DNA from: an uncultured Clostridia bacterium
GTDB lineage: Bacteria > Bacillota > Clostridia > Oscillospirales > Acutalibacteraceae
Assembly: GCA_947171615.1 (NCBI GenBank)
Contig: CAMVYG010000013.1
Coordinates: 1 to 19,396 of the forward strand
Reading direction: 5' to 3'
DNA length: 19,396 bases
A program made the translations under genes and the position numbers. A model generated the notes under the pieces. It was not told where the DNA came from and ran no database searches. It saw only the letters and a program-made list of their open reading frames with translations. Positions 1-6,480 of this stretch are shown here, one piece after another (positions within the stretch are counted from its first letter, which is position 1; each line of letters begins with the position of its first letter).

Positions 1-1
1 C

Positions 2-904
2 AAAGAATTTTTACAGCTGCTGATGGAAAAGACCGGGTTCCCGGACGAAGCCCGGGCAGAACTTTTGAAAAATGCCGATATCCTCACTGCCGCTGAGCAG
101 GAGGAAGCGCTGGACGGCGCAGTGGAATTTTTCTATGACAATGATTTCAGCATTTCCCTGTCTACCCCTCTTATCGAGGAGATCGCGAAAAAGGCAGAGC
201 TTTCCCCTTATACAGTGTGGCTGCTGTTTTTGGTGGAAGCGGCTGTTCCGGTGCAGGAAGCTTTTGCGGCAGACGGGATTTCAGAGGAAATCTTTTGGGA
301 CACCTTTACAGACCTGCGCTATAAGGTGCTGGAATGCAAGGAAGTAAAGGGCGTATGGGGAAACTTTGTGGCCTTCTGGTACCCCATTTTCTATTCCGGG
401 GATATCGTAAAGCTGGGCAGGCTGGAATATGAAAATGTCCTGTATGAAGAGGATACCCCCTATGAGAAGAACGGCTATACTGTGAAGAAGGGGGATAAGG
501 TAAAAAGCATTCATATCCCCGCAAGCGGCGAGCCCTTTGACGAAGCAGCCCGGCTTGCTTCCTATAAGAAGGCCTATGAGTTTTTCAGGGAAGAATTAAA
601 CGGCGGGCCGTTGGTATGTATCTGCCATTCGTGGCTGTTGTATCCGCCTTATGGGAAGATCCTGTCTCCCAGCTCCAACATTGTAAGCTTCCAGCAGGAT
701 TTTGACATTGTGGGGCAGGAAAGCGGCGAGGAATTTGACGACGCCTGGCGGCTGTTCGGCAAAGACTATCAAAAGCCTCTCGGGGAGCTGCCGGAGCGCA
801 CCTCCATGCAGCGGGCCTTCAAAAAGTATTTGTTGGAGGGCGGAAAGTCCGGAGAGGGAAAAGGCGTTTTGATTTTTGACGGAGAGAAGATCGTCAACCG
901 GTAA
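2..904 (+). CDS. GNAT-like acyltransferase (NAT_N/GNAT_C type), 5' partial
   Basis: The reading frame is open to the left edge of the window. The first ATG, at 23, has no Shine-Dalgarno in front of it, so the true start probably lies outside and this is a 5'-truncated gene. About 300 residues are visible. The N-terminal half is helical and acidic. The C-terminal half contains a stretch around PLVCICHSWLLYPP, followed by SPSSNIVSFQQDF. From memory, this pattern is typical of the acyltransferase-domain proteins of Clostridia that pair an N-terminal NAT_N-like domain with a GNAT-like C-terminal domain. No signal peptide or membrane segment is visible, so it is probably cytosolic. The acyl acceptor is unknown. 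Family assignment is by recall of the motif only. Confidence 0.65.
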   Translation, partial: KEFLQLLMEKTGFPDEARAELLKNADILTAAEQEEALDGAVEFFYDNDFSISLSTPLIEEIAKKAELSPYTVWLLFLVEAAVPVQEAFAADGISEEIFWDTFTDLRYKVLECKEVKGVWGNFVAFWYPIFYSGDIVKLGRLEYENVLYEEDTPYEKNGYTVKKGDKVKSIHIPASGEPFDEAARLASYKKAYEFFREELNGGPLVCICHSWLLYPPYGKILSPSSNIVSFQQDFDIVGQESGEEFDDAWRLFGKDYQKPLGELPERTSMQRAFKKYLLEGGKSGEGKGVLIFDGEKIVNR

Positions 905-969
905 CCCTTGTTTTTCGCCTGTTTTTCACCGATGCAACCGAAAATTGCGGAAACGCCCGGTTGCCGTGG

Positions 970-998
970 TGGATTTCCCAGGCCTGCTCTGATAGAAT
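970..998 (+). promoter_or_regulatory. putative extended -10 promoter of the XRE gene
   Basis: TAGAAT at 993-998 is preceded by TG at 990-991, giving an extended -10 element. The -35 position, 17 bp upstream at 970-975 (TGGATT), is poor. TCCCAG (976-981) and CTGGGA (1001-1006) form a small inverted repeat around the -10, which could be an operator for autoregulation. That idea is inference. Confidence 0.4.
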
Positions 999-1021
999 GG
1001 CTGGGAAAGGAGAGATCGGCT

Positions 1022-1531
1022 ATGAAGCTTGGAGAAAAAATTGCCCGCTGCCGGAAACAGGCGGGGCTTTCTCAGGAGGAGCTGGCGAATCGGCTGGAGC
1101 TTTCCCGGCAGGCGGTTTCCCGCTGGGAGACCGGAGCGGCAGTACCGGATACGGAAAAGGTGGTGGAGCTGAGCAGGCTCTTTCATGTAACGACGGATTA
1201 TTTGCTTCTGGAGGAACGGGAGGAGCCGGAGGTTCCTTCTATCCAAACAGAGCCAAAGCCTGCCCAGGCTGTTTCTTCCCCGGTGGCGGAGCGCCGCCGG
1301 AAATTTCGTATCGGCTTCGGCGTTGCCGCTGTGATTTTGGGCCTGCTGACTGTGGTAGCAGCCTTGCTTCTCACCCAGCTTTACGCGGAAACTCTGACCG
1401 AATGGTGGACGCATTTGGGAAGATTCGGCACTGCTCTGCAAAGCTGGCGTGGAGGTCTGCTGGCCTTTGGGATCGCGTTGTTTTTAGCAGGCGGTGCGGT
1501 ACTGATTCGAGAATATTTCCGAAAGGATTGA
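1022..1531 (+). CDS. XRE-family HTH regulator with C-terminal membrane segments
   Basis: A 169-residue protein starting at the ATG behind AAAGGAGA (1006-1013). An earlier in-frame ATG at about 938 would add 38 residues with no family character, so it was not used. Residues 3-60 form a classical Cro/cI helix-turn-helix: LGEKIARCRKQAGLSQEELA, then LELSRQAVSRWETG, then the typical DTEKVVELSRLFHVTTDYLL helix. After a Pro/Glu linker come two hydrophobic stretches (about residues 101-118 and 145-160). The protein should therefore be anchored in the membrane with the DNA-binding domain in the cytoplasm. Such membrane-tethered XRE proteins are common in Clostridia; their ligands and targets are mostly unknown. 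The gene ends at a terminator and appears monocistronic. Confidence 0.85.
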   Translation: MKLGEKIARCRKQAGLSQEELANRLELSRQAVSRWETGAAVPDTEKVVELSRLFHVTTDYLLLEEREEPEVPSIQTEPKPAQAVSSPVAERRRKFRIGFGVAAVILGLLTVVAALLLTQLYAETLTEWWTHLGRFGTALQSWRGGLLAFGIALFLAGGAVLIREYFRKD

Positions 1532-1532
1532 G

Positions 1533-1580
1533 AAGGCCCCCGGAGATAGCGATAAAGCTGTTTCCGGGGGCTTTCTCTGT
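1533..1580 (+). terminator. intrinsic terminator after the XRE gene
   Basis: GCCCCCGG (1536-1543) pairs perfectly with CCGGGGGC (1564-1571) and is followed by the T-rich run TTTCTCTGTTTT. Extra A-T and G-U pairs lengthen the stem on both sides. It lies directly behind the XRE stop codon. It may also stop the convergent lipoprotein operon, though the minus-side T-tract is weaker. Confidence 0.75.
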
Positions 1581-1666
1581 TTTGAAGCAGGGGGGGATTT
1601 CCAGACAGACGGTTTCCCATAATGATCCACAACAGTGTGCAGAATATAACAATTACCCTGTGTTTT

Positions 1667-2134
1667 TTAAAAGCCAGAGGTCTGCTGATACGAGGGCAGA
1701 TCACTTTCGTTGACAGCCACCGCCTCATAATCATAGTTGTCCCAGCTTGCCGCAATATTGGCGGAAGTAAAGTAGTCTTTTTCCATATCTTCCGTCCGAA
1801 TCCTTCCGGATTTTACAGAAAGTTCGGAATAAGCTACCACATAAGATGTATTGTCAGCAAGATGAAATTGAAAGTAGATCACGGAACTGCCGGCAGTGGG
1901 CTCTGCTGCTTTATCTTTTAGCGAAATGCTTTCAAGAAGCTCGTAAATGTCCCTGATATCCTCTGCGTTGGTGAGCGCCTTCTTCTCAGCGTTCGCTGGG
2001 ACGGTGTAGCGGAACATCTCCACGGTTTTCACATCGGAAAGTTCAAAGGGGAAGTCAATGTGCACTGTTTTGCCGCAGGCGGACAGACAGAAGCACAATA
2101 GCGCCGCCAAAATCAATGCTGGTATTTTTCTCAT
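1667..2134 (-). CDS. small lipoprotein of the sigma/serpin operon
   Basis: A 155-residue protein. It begins with a lipoprotein signal peptide: charged MRKIP, a hydrophobic core, and a lipobox LSAC with the lipidated cysteine at residue 20. The mature part has no family I can name. It is mixed alpha/beta with charged stretches such as ALTNAEDIRDIYELLESI, a segment style seen in many small Clostridial lipoproteins. The start is supported by AGGAG 9 nt upstream on the minus strand. The gene follows the serpin with a 68-nt gap that contains only a weak 6-bp hairpin, so cotranscription with sigma factor and serpin is likely. Function unknown; an accessory sensor or binding role at the outer face of the membrane is inference. 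Confidence 0.75.
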   Translation of the reverse strand: MRKIPALILAALLCFCLSACGKTVHIDFPFELSDVKTVEMFRYTVPANAEKKALTNAEDIRDIYELLESISLKDKAAEPTAGSSVIYFQFHLADNTSYVVAYSELSVKSGRIRTEDMEKDYFTSANIAASWDNYDYEAVAVNESDLPSYQQTSGF

Positions 2135-2202
2135 TACAGCTATCTCCTAAATTATAGACTGCCTGAAAGCTTCAAAGGGGACCGAAAAAGCAGCCTTTGC
2201 TT

Positions 2203-3774
2203 TCAGCTGACGGCGGCATGGCCGCCGCTGCCGGAAGCGGTGGGATCACCGCAGGTTCCGAGGAACAGAAGGGAGCTTTCCATAGTCTCGCCCCGGTTTT
2301 CCCGGGCCGTATTTTTTGAAGTATCGTCGCTGAGAATGGCGAACAGGAAAGGGCGGTCAAGCTTCATTTCTATAACTTTTTCCGGCGGAGCGGAAGATCC
2401 GGCCTCTGCCGCTATTTCCGTGTAAGCGGCAGCCTCTACACCGTCCTCGTTGACGCCGATATGGGTGCCCTGCCGGGTTTCGGAAAGATATAACTCTACC
2501 TTGCCCATGCCCGAGAAATCGGCGATCACGGGATCAAAGGCTTTTGTGAGCCCTAAATCGACCAACATATTCTTCAGGTCATATTCACAGTCAAAGCTGA
2601 ATTTTGGAATGCTCCAGCTTAGCTGGCAGTTGGCAAATTCTTCGTAAGCTTTGGGATAGAACATGTCTTCAAAGGTGGCGGGGTCAGACAGAAGCTTACT
2701 TGTGGAAACGCCCTCATCGGGTAGAATAAAAATCATTTCATCGCCGTTTTTCAGGGAGAGAGAAGCTCTTATAAAACCATTTCCTTCATAAGCGCTGCCA
2801 AAGCTCTCGAACTTATTCATGAATTCCACCGTAACGGCAGAGCCGTCCGCCTTGTGAAATTTCTCTTCCGTGTTGTACTCCTGATAGAATTGATCCGACC
2901 ACTGCGCGTTGTAATAGACCGTGTTAATAACGGAAAGCATTTGCTCCTTCTGAAACTCAAATTTCGGGTTTAGGAGGCCTCCTGTGTTTTCTGAAACCCA
3001 TTCGGTCATTTCGTCGGCCAGGGTGGGATCGGTAAAGTCCACCTGGAACAGGGCGGAATAGAAATTTTCCTCCGCGCCGGAAATAAAGTCCTCTCCAAAG
3101 GAATAGCGGCCGTCCATCCAGAGAGAGTTTGCCAGCCAGAACTTGCTTTCTTCACTGTCGTGATAGTGCTGGCGATAGTATTTTCCACACTGCTCCTCTG
3201 CCCAGCCATCGGTTTGATCATACAATACATTCTGGAACTCCTCTTTTGTAGAACCGCCCGCGCCAGAGCCGGTAAGGGCCAGGGCATAATAGAGGCTCAA
3301 AGGAGAATAGCAGCTGTTTTCATCAAATTCTTTGCTGAGCAGAACAGTGGAGTTTCGGGCAAAATCATTCAGCACTTTGGTAAAGGCCGGATCGATCAGC
3401 GCTGTTTCGGAAAGCTCCTGAAGCTCGTTTTCTTCCAGGCTCCAGTTGTCGTAGCTGTATTCGAGGGTGGATGTTCTCTGATCGGCGTCTCCCGCCTCCT
3501 GCAAGGCGGCATATTCCGCAGATTCCAACAGCTTGTAAAATGGCAGGTCAACAGGGCTAATGGGGGTTCCCACCTGTAAAAGCCGGGGGATCTGTCCCGT
3601 TCTGGGCCGGATAGAGCTTCCGGAAAACAGGCGTGGGGTAAAAATGCCACCCAGTACAATGAGAAACGCCAGGGGGACGCAGAGCAGCGCCTGTTTTTTC
3701 ATCCGTCTTCTGGCGGCGGCCTTTCGATCCCGCTTTTCGTATACGCTGGCCTTGAATTCTTCAGAGGTTTTCAT
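2203..3774 (-). CDS. membrane-anchored serpin (serine protease inhibitor family)
   Basis: A 523-residue protein with three parts. Residues 1-28 are a short, strongly basic cytoplasmic segment (EEFKASVYEKRDRK, then ARRRMKK). Residues 29-46 are one transmembrane helix. After an 80-residue linker, the serpin fold runs from about 125 to 511. Serpin hallmarks are SCYSPLSLYYALAL (154-167), NTVYYNAQWSDQF (284-296), FHKADGS (306-312), LDRPFLFAI (472-480) and the C-terminal strand SLLFLGTCGDP (501-511). The reactive-loop hinge NEDGVEAAA (442-450) keeps the small residues of inhibitory serpins; counting from the hinge puts P1 near Gly459. The loop is about five residues longer than in alpha-1-antitrypsin by my count, so P1 is uncertain. 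Topology places the inhibitor outside the cell. The start overlaps the upstream sigma gene by 14 nt, with AAAGGAG inside that gene. The basic N-terminus plus single helix resembles an anti-sigma anchor. Confidence 0.9.
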   Translation of the reverse strand: MKTSEEFKASVYEKRDRKAAARRRMKKQALLCVPLAFLIVLGGIFTPRLFSGSSIRPRTGQIPRLLQVGTPISPVDLPFYKLLESAEYAALQEAGDADQRTSTLEYSYDNWSLEENELQELSETALIDPAFTKVLNDFARNSTVLLSKEFDENSCYSPLSLYYALALTGSGAGGSTKEEFQNVLYDQTDGWAEEQCGKYYRQHYHDSEESKFWLANSLWMDGRYSFGEDFISGAEENFYSALFQVDFTDPTLADEMTEWVSENTGGLLNPKFEFQKEQMLSVINTVYYNAQWSDQFYQEYNTEEKFHKADGSAVTVEFMNKFESFGSAYEGNGFIRASLSLKNGDEMIFILPDEGVSTSKLLSDPATFEDMFYPKAYEEFANCQLSWSIPKFSFDCEYDLKNMLVDLGLTKAFDPVIADFSGMGKVELYLSETRQGTHIGVNEDGVEAAAYTEIAAEAGSSAPPEKVIEMKLDRPFLFAILSDDTSKNTARENRGETMESSLLFLGTCGDPTASGSGGHAAVS

Positions 3775-4312
3775 AAAAAAACTCCTTTCCTAACTTTTCC
3801 CGCAGGGCTTTTTTGCCCCGATAGGAGAGGTTTTCTATTTGTTTCTTGTTCTTTTTCATCACACGGGCGGTTTCTTCCAGAGAAAGCTCCTCAAAATACA
3901 GAAGATAAAGGGCTTCCCGGTACTCAGCGGGGAGAGTATCCAGAGCCTGGAGCAGACTGCGGTGCTTTTCGTCCCGGCAAAGCCTGTCTTCCAGCGCAAG
4001 ATCTTCTGCAAGAGGCAAAAGGGAGGTATCGTGATAGGAATCTTGCTTTTTCTGCTTTTTCAGGAAATTCAGAGCATGGTTTCTGCCCAGGGTAAACAGA
4101 TAGGTTTTCAGGGAACAGCCTTTTCCTTCCCGGTAAGGGTGGAGCAGCAGGGAAACAAAGGCGTCCTCCGCCGCGTCTTCCGCATCCTCAATGCTGGGAA
4201 GATACCGCAGCAGAAAAAAGATCAGGTTTTCCCGGTACAGCTCGATCAGTCCGTCAAAGCCGCTTTCCTCTCCGTTTTGATACCGGCGGTAAAGCTCTTC
4301 CCCTTTTTCCAT
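3761..4312 (-). CDS. ECF-type RNA polymerase sigma-70 factor
   Basis: A 183-residue protein. The start is the ATG preceded by GAGGAGGG (minus strand, 4326-4319); an upstream in-frame ATG at 4402 overlaps the putative -10 and was rejected. Region 2 spans about residues 19-85 (LIELYRENLIFFLLRYLPSI, acidic EDAEDAAEDAF, then LFTLGRNHALNFLKKQKK). Region 4 spans about 118-175 (LDTLPAEYREALYLLYFEEL, then helix-turn-helix LSLEETARVMKKNKKQIENL). The absence of regions 1 and 3 fits the extracytoplasmic-function class. It should direct RNA polymerase to a small regulon, possibly including its own operon. The stop codon lies inside the start of the serpin gene, so the two are translationally coupled. ECF factors are usually followed by a membrane anti-sigma factor; here that position holds the serpin. 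Confidence 0.9.
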   Translation of the reverse strand: MEKGEELYRRYQNGEESGFDGLIELYRENLIFFLLRYLPSIEDAEDAAEDAFVSLLLHPYREGKGCSLKTYLFTLGRNHALNFLKKQKKQDSYHDTSLLPLAEDLALEDRLCRDEKHRSLLQALDTLPAEYREALYLLYFEELSLEETARVMKKNKKQIENLSYRGKKALREKLGKEFFYENL

Positions 4313-4329
4313 CCTTATCCCTCCTCGGA

Positions 4330-4381
4330 TTTTGCCGCTGTTCCTGCGGCAAAACCGTATTTGAAAAACTTGTTTTTCAAA
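4330..4381 (-). promoter_or_regulatory. two perfect inverted repeats in the sigma leader
   Basis: Two perfect hairpins sit between the putative -10 and the sigma ribosome-binding site. One has 10-bp arms, TTTGAAAAAC/GTTTTTCAAA, at 4360-4369 and 4372-4381 with a 2-nt loop. The other has 9-bp arms, TTTTGCCGC/GCGGCAAAA, at 4330-4338 and 4346-4354 with a 7-nt loop. The second ends about 4 nt before the Shine-Dalgarno. Neither is followed by a U-tract in the minus direction, so they are not intrinsic terminators. They could be operator sites or an RNA structure affecting translation of the sigma factor. Confidence 0.6.
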
Positions 4382-4404
4382 CGGCCCTTTTTGTTCTTTC
4401 ATCC

Positions 4405-4433
4405 ATTATACAACACCGCTCAGAAAAACACTC
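4405..4433 (-). promoter_or_regulatory. putative promoter of the sigma/serpin operon
   Basis: A perfect TATAAT lies on the minus strand (plus positions 4405-4410). The hexamer 17 bp upstream, GAGTGT (4428-4433), is a poor -35, so basal activity may be low or may need an activator. Transcription would start near 4398, giving an 85-nt leader that contains both inverted repeats. Confidence 0.45.
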
Positions 4434-4440
4434 ACTTCTT

Positions 4441-4680
4441 TTGAAAGAAATTTTTTGTGTTCATTCCTTTGCCTTTGTGCTAAAATAACCGCAGAGCGGT
4501 TATCAGCGAGAAAGTCTGAGGTGCGAAGCACCTCTCTTTTCCTTACGGAAAAGCACCGCCTTTCTCAAAATCGGTTTATGATAAAATAACCGCGAAGCAA
4601 TTATTTCAGATGGCGCTTTCGGCGCTTATGCTGAAATAGTCTCAAGGCAAGTACACCATCGAAAGGGAGGGCTCTAAACC
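4441..4680 (+). other. gene-free stretch rich in small palindromes, upstream of the methyltransferase
   Basis: Together with the sigma leader this is the longest non-coding stretch of the window. It contains several perfect small hairpins: ATAACCGC-AGA-GCGGTTAT (4485-4503), GAGGTGC-GAA-GCACCTC (4518-4534) and CTTTTCC-TTAC-GGAAAAG (4536-4553). TAAAATAACCGC occurs twice, at 4481 and at about 4582; the second copy is followed by a decayed palindrome (GCAATTATT). Most loops are flanked by GCGAAGC-like cores. This looks like clustered REP-like or short palindromic repeats. No convincing -35/-10 pair for the methyltransferase was found; its Shine-Dalgarno is AAAGGGAGG at 4662-4670. Confidence 0.55.
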
Positions 4681-5412
4681 ATGTATAACGAATACGATAA
4701 TGATAAATTTTTTGAAGAATATGCAAAGATGGCCCGCAGCACGCAGGGGCTGCAGGGAGCCGGAGAATGGCATCAGCTAAAGCCTTTGTTTCCCCCGCTT
4801 CAGGGGAAAGCTGTCCTCGATTTGGGCTGTGGTTATGGCTGGCACTGCAAATTTGCGGCGGAACAGGGAGCAAGTGAAGTGCTGGGCCTTGATTTGAGCC
4901 GGAAAATGATTCGGGAGGCGGAAAAGCGCAACAGGTCAGAGCACATTCAGTACCGTGTCTGCGGCATAGAAGAATATGAATATCCCGAAAACAGGTGGGA
5001 TTGTGTTGTTTCCAATCTGGCCCTGCACTATATCGAAGATATTGAGATGATATTTCAAAAAGTTTTCAGAACGCTGAAACCCCGGGGCATCTTTATTTTC
5101 AATATTGAGCACCCGGTTTTTACCGCCGGCGTTGGGCAGGACTGGATCTATACAGAAGAACAAACGCCCCTGTATTGGCCGGTTGACGAGTATTTCAAGC
5201 CGGGAAAGCGAAATACATGCTTTTTAGGATGCGATGTGGTGAAACAGCATCACACGCTTACACAGATATTAATGGGCCTCTTGAATCACGGCTTTGAGCT
5301 CAAGGTGGTAGAAGAAGCGGAGCCTCCGGAAGAAATGCTGGATATTCCGGGCATGAAAGACGAGCTGCGCCGCCCGATGATGCTGCTGGTAAAGGCGGCG
5401 GTAAAAAAGTGA
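4681..5412 (+). CDS. class I SAM-dependent methyltransferase
   Basis: A 243-residue soluble protein with a Rossmann-type methyltransferase core. Motif I is VLDLGCGYG (45-53). The acidic residue after strand 2 lies in VLGLDLS (about 67-73). The motif IV region is DCVVSNLALHYIED (about 107-120), followed by LKPRGIFIFNIEHPVF. The layout matches UbiE/Methyltransf_11-type enzymes that methylate small molecules; the substrate cannot be deduced. The start is supported by AAAGGGAGG 10 nt upstream. The gene stands alone: hairpin-rich DNA lies upstream, and a terminator-like hairpin plus the thyX promoter lie downstream. Confidence 0.88.
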   Translation: MYNEYDNDKFFEEYAKMARSTQGLQGAGEWHQLKPLFPPLQGKAVLDLGCGYGWHCKFAAEQGASEVLGLDLSRKMIREAEKRNRSEHIQYRVCGIEEYEYPENRWDCVVSNLALHYIEDIEMIFQKVFRTLKPRGIFIFNIEHPVFTAGVGQDWIYTEEQTPLYWPVDEYFKPGKRNTCFLGCDVVKQHHTLTQILMGLLNHGFELKVVEEAEPPEEMLDIPGMKDELRRPMMLLVKAAVKK

Positions 5413-5495
5413 CAGGAGACGGGTAAAAAAGAGCCGCCCTATTTTCTCTTGATCCGGAGAAGCGGTAATACAGGGAAAAAGGGCTTGCTTTTATC

Positions 5496-5530
5496 AGCCG
5501 GTTTCACGATCTGCGTGGAACCGGCTTTGC
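5496..5530 (+). terminator. probable terminator hairpin after the methyltransferase
   Basis: AGCCGGTT (5496-5503) pairs with AACCGGCT (5519-5526). An inner CACG/CGTG stem extends it past a single mismatch. Only TTTGC follows, so the U-tract is weak. The position between the methyltransferase and the thyX promoter supports a terminator role. Confidence 0.5.
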
Positions 5531-5551
5531 TCGATACCTGAAAAACGGGGG

Positions 5552-5580
5552 TTGCCCCGTGGGGCTGATTTTGGTATAAT
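5552..5580 (+). promoter_or_regulatory. sigma-A type promoter of thyX
   Basis: TTGCCC (5552-5557), a 17-bp spacer, and a perfect TATAAT (5575-5580) extended by TGG form the clearest promoter of the window. ACGGGG (5545-5550) and CCCCGT (5555-5560) make a perfect 6-bp inverted repeat around the -35, a possible operator. The thyX start is 31 bp downstream of the -10. Confidence 0.75.
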
Positions 5581-5611
5581 AGAAAAGAAAAATTTCAAAG
5601 GAGAACTTGCC

Positions 5612-6370
5612 ATGTTGGTAAAGCTGCTTGCTTATACCCCGGAGCCGGAAAAGACTGTTGCCTGTGCGGCAAAGCTTTGTTATGCCGCTTCGGATATCAA
5701 CACGCTGTACGAAGGTTTGACGGAGGAAAAGGTTTCTTCCTTTTTAGATCATCTTTCCGCCATCGGTCATGAAAGCCCCATTGAACACGTGAGCTTCACT
5801 TTTGGGATCGAGGGTGTTTCCCGTTCTCTGCTGGCGCAGATCACCCGGCACAGGCTGGCCTCCTTCAGTGTGCAGAGCCAGCGTTATGTAAAGGAAAAGG
5901 CTTTTTCCTTTATCCTGCCGCCGGAGATCGAGGCGGTTCCCGAAGCGAAGGAAGAGTTTTTAAAAGCTATGGAGGAGGATCAGCGGCATTATGAAAGTCT
6001 GACCGCGATTCTGTTTGAAAAGCATAAAAAGGAATTGCTGGAGCAGGGAGAGGAAGAAAAGGCGGCTGCCCGAAAGGCTGAGAAAATGGCCATTGAGGAC
6101 GCCCGCTTTGTTCTGCCCAACGCCTGCGCCACGAAAATGATCTGCACCATGAACGCCAGATCACTCATGAACTTTTTCGCCCTGCGCTGCTGCAACCGCG
6201 CCCAGTGGGAAATTCGGGAGCTTGCTACGCAGATGCTCCGGGAGGTCAAAGCGGTTGCGCCCCATCTGTTCAAAAACGCCGGGCCAGGCTGCGTGCACGG
6301 CCCTTGCCCGGAGGGTTCCATGTCCTGTGGGAAAGCGGCGGAAATGCGGGAAAAATTTAAGAACCTGTAA
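5612..6370 (+). CDS. thyX: flavin-dependent thymidylate synthase ThyX
   Basis: A 252-residue enzyme that converts dUMP to dTMP using methylene-THF, FAD and NADPH in the cytosol. The ThyX signature RHRX7S is present at residues 79-89 within RHRLASFSVQSQRY. The preceding GHESPIEHVSFTF (52-64) and the C-terminal region LMNFFALRCCNRAQWEIRELA also match the family. The ATG has AAAGGAG (5597-5603) in front of it; a longer in-frame start at TTG 5552 lies in the promoter and was rejected. The Cys-rich tail (CVHGPCPEGSMSCGK) is common in Clostridial ThyX proteins. It is followed by thymidylate kinase, which uses its product. Confidence 0.97.
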   Translation: MLVKLLAYTPEPEKTVACAAKLCYAASDINTLYEGLTEEKVSSFLDHLSAIGHESPIEHVSFTFGIEGVSRSLLAQITRHRLASFSVQSQRYVKEKAFSFILPPEIEAVPEAKEEFLKAMEEDQRHYESLTAILFEKHKKELLEQGEEEKAAARKAEKMAIEDARFVLPNACATKMICTMNARSLMNFFALRCCNRAQWEIRELATQMLREVKAVAPHLFKNAGPGCVHGPCPEGSMSCGKAAEMREKFKNL

Positions 6371-6388
6371 TGAGAAAAGGTTGAGAAT

Positions 6389-6407
6389 AAGGGCTTTTGC
6401 CTTTTTT
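6389..6407 (+). terminator. weak terminator or attenuator between thyX and tmk
   Basis: AAGGGC (6389-6394) and GCCTT (6399-6403) form a short stem with one bulge around TTTT. The right arm runs into a stretch of six T. It would reduce, rather than end, read-through from thyX into tmk. Confidence 0.4.
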
Positions 6408-6442
6408 AGATCATAAAAGCTATTATTATGAGGAAAGGAAAC

Positions 6443-6468
6443 GATACTGCTTTTTTAAAAGCGGTATC
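6443..6468 (+). promoter_or_regulatory. hairpin in the tmk leader, with a tiny overlapping ORF
   Basis: GATACTGCTTTT and AAAAGCGGTATC form a 12-bp stem with one G-U pair and a 2-nt loop, just upstream of tmk. An 18-codon ORF from ATG 6428 runs through the hairpin and ends in a TGA that overlaps the tmk ATG (ATGA at 6481-6484). Its own ribosome-binding site is poor. A role as leader peptide or translational coupler is possible but unproven. Confidence 0.4.
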
Positions 6469-6480
6469 ACAGGCGGCGCT

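Noticed and set aside
961..1713. 250-codon plus-strand frame over the XRE gene and terminator
   Set aside because: Shifted shadow of the XRE gene with Gly/Cys-rich composition; it runs through a terminator and into the convergent gene.
2135..2202. Separate promoter for the lipoprotein from TATAAT at about 2150-2155 (minus strand)
   Set aside because: The hexamer is almost adjacent to the ribosome-binding site and has no -35 at proper spacing; transcription from the sigma/serpin operon is more likely.
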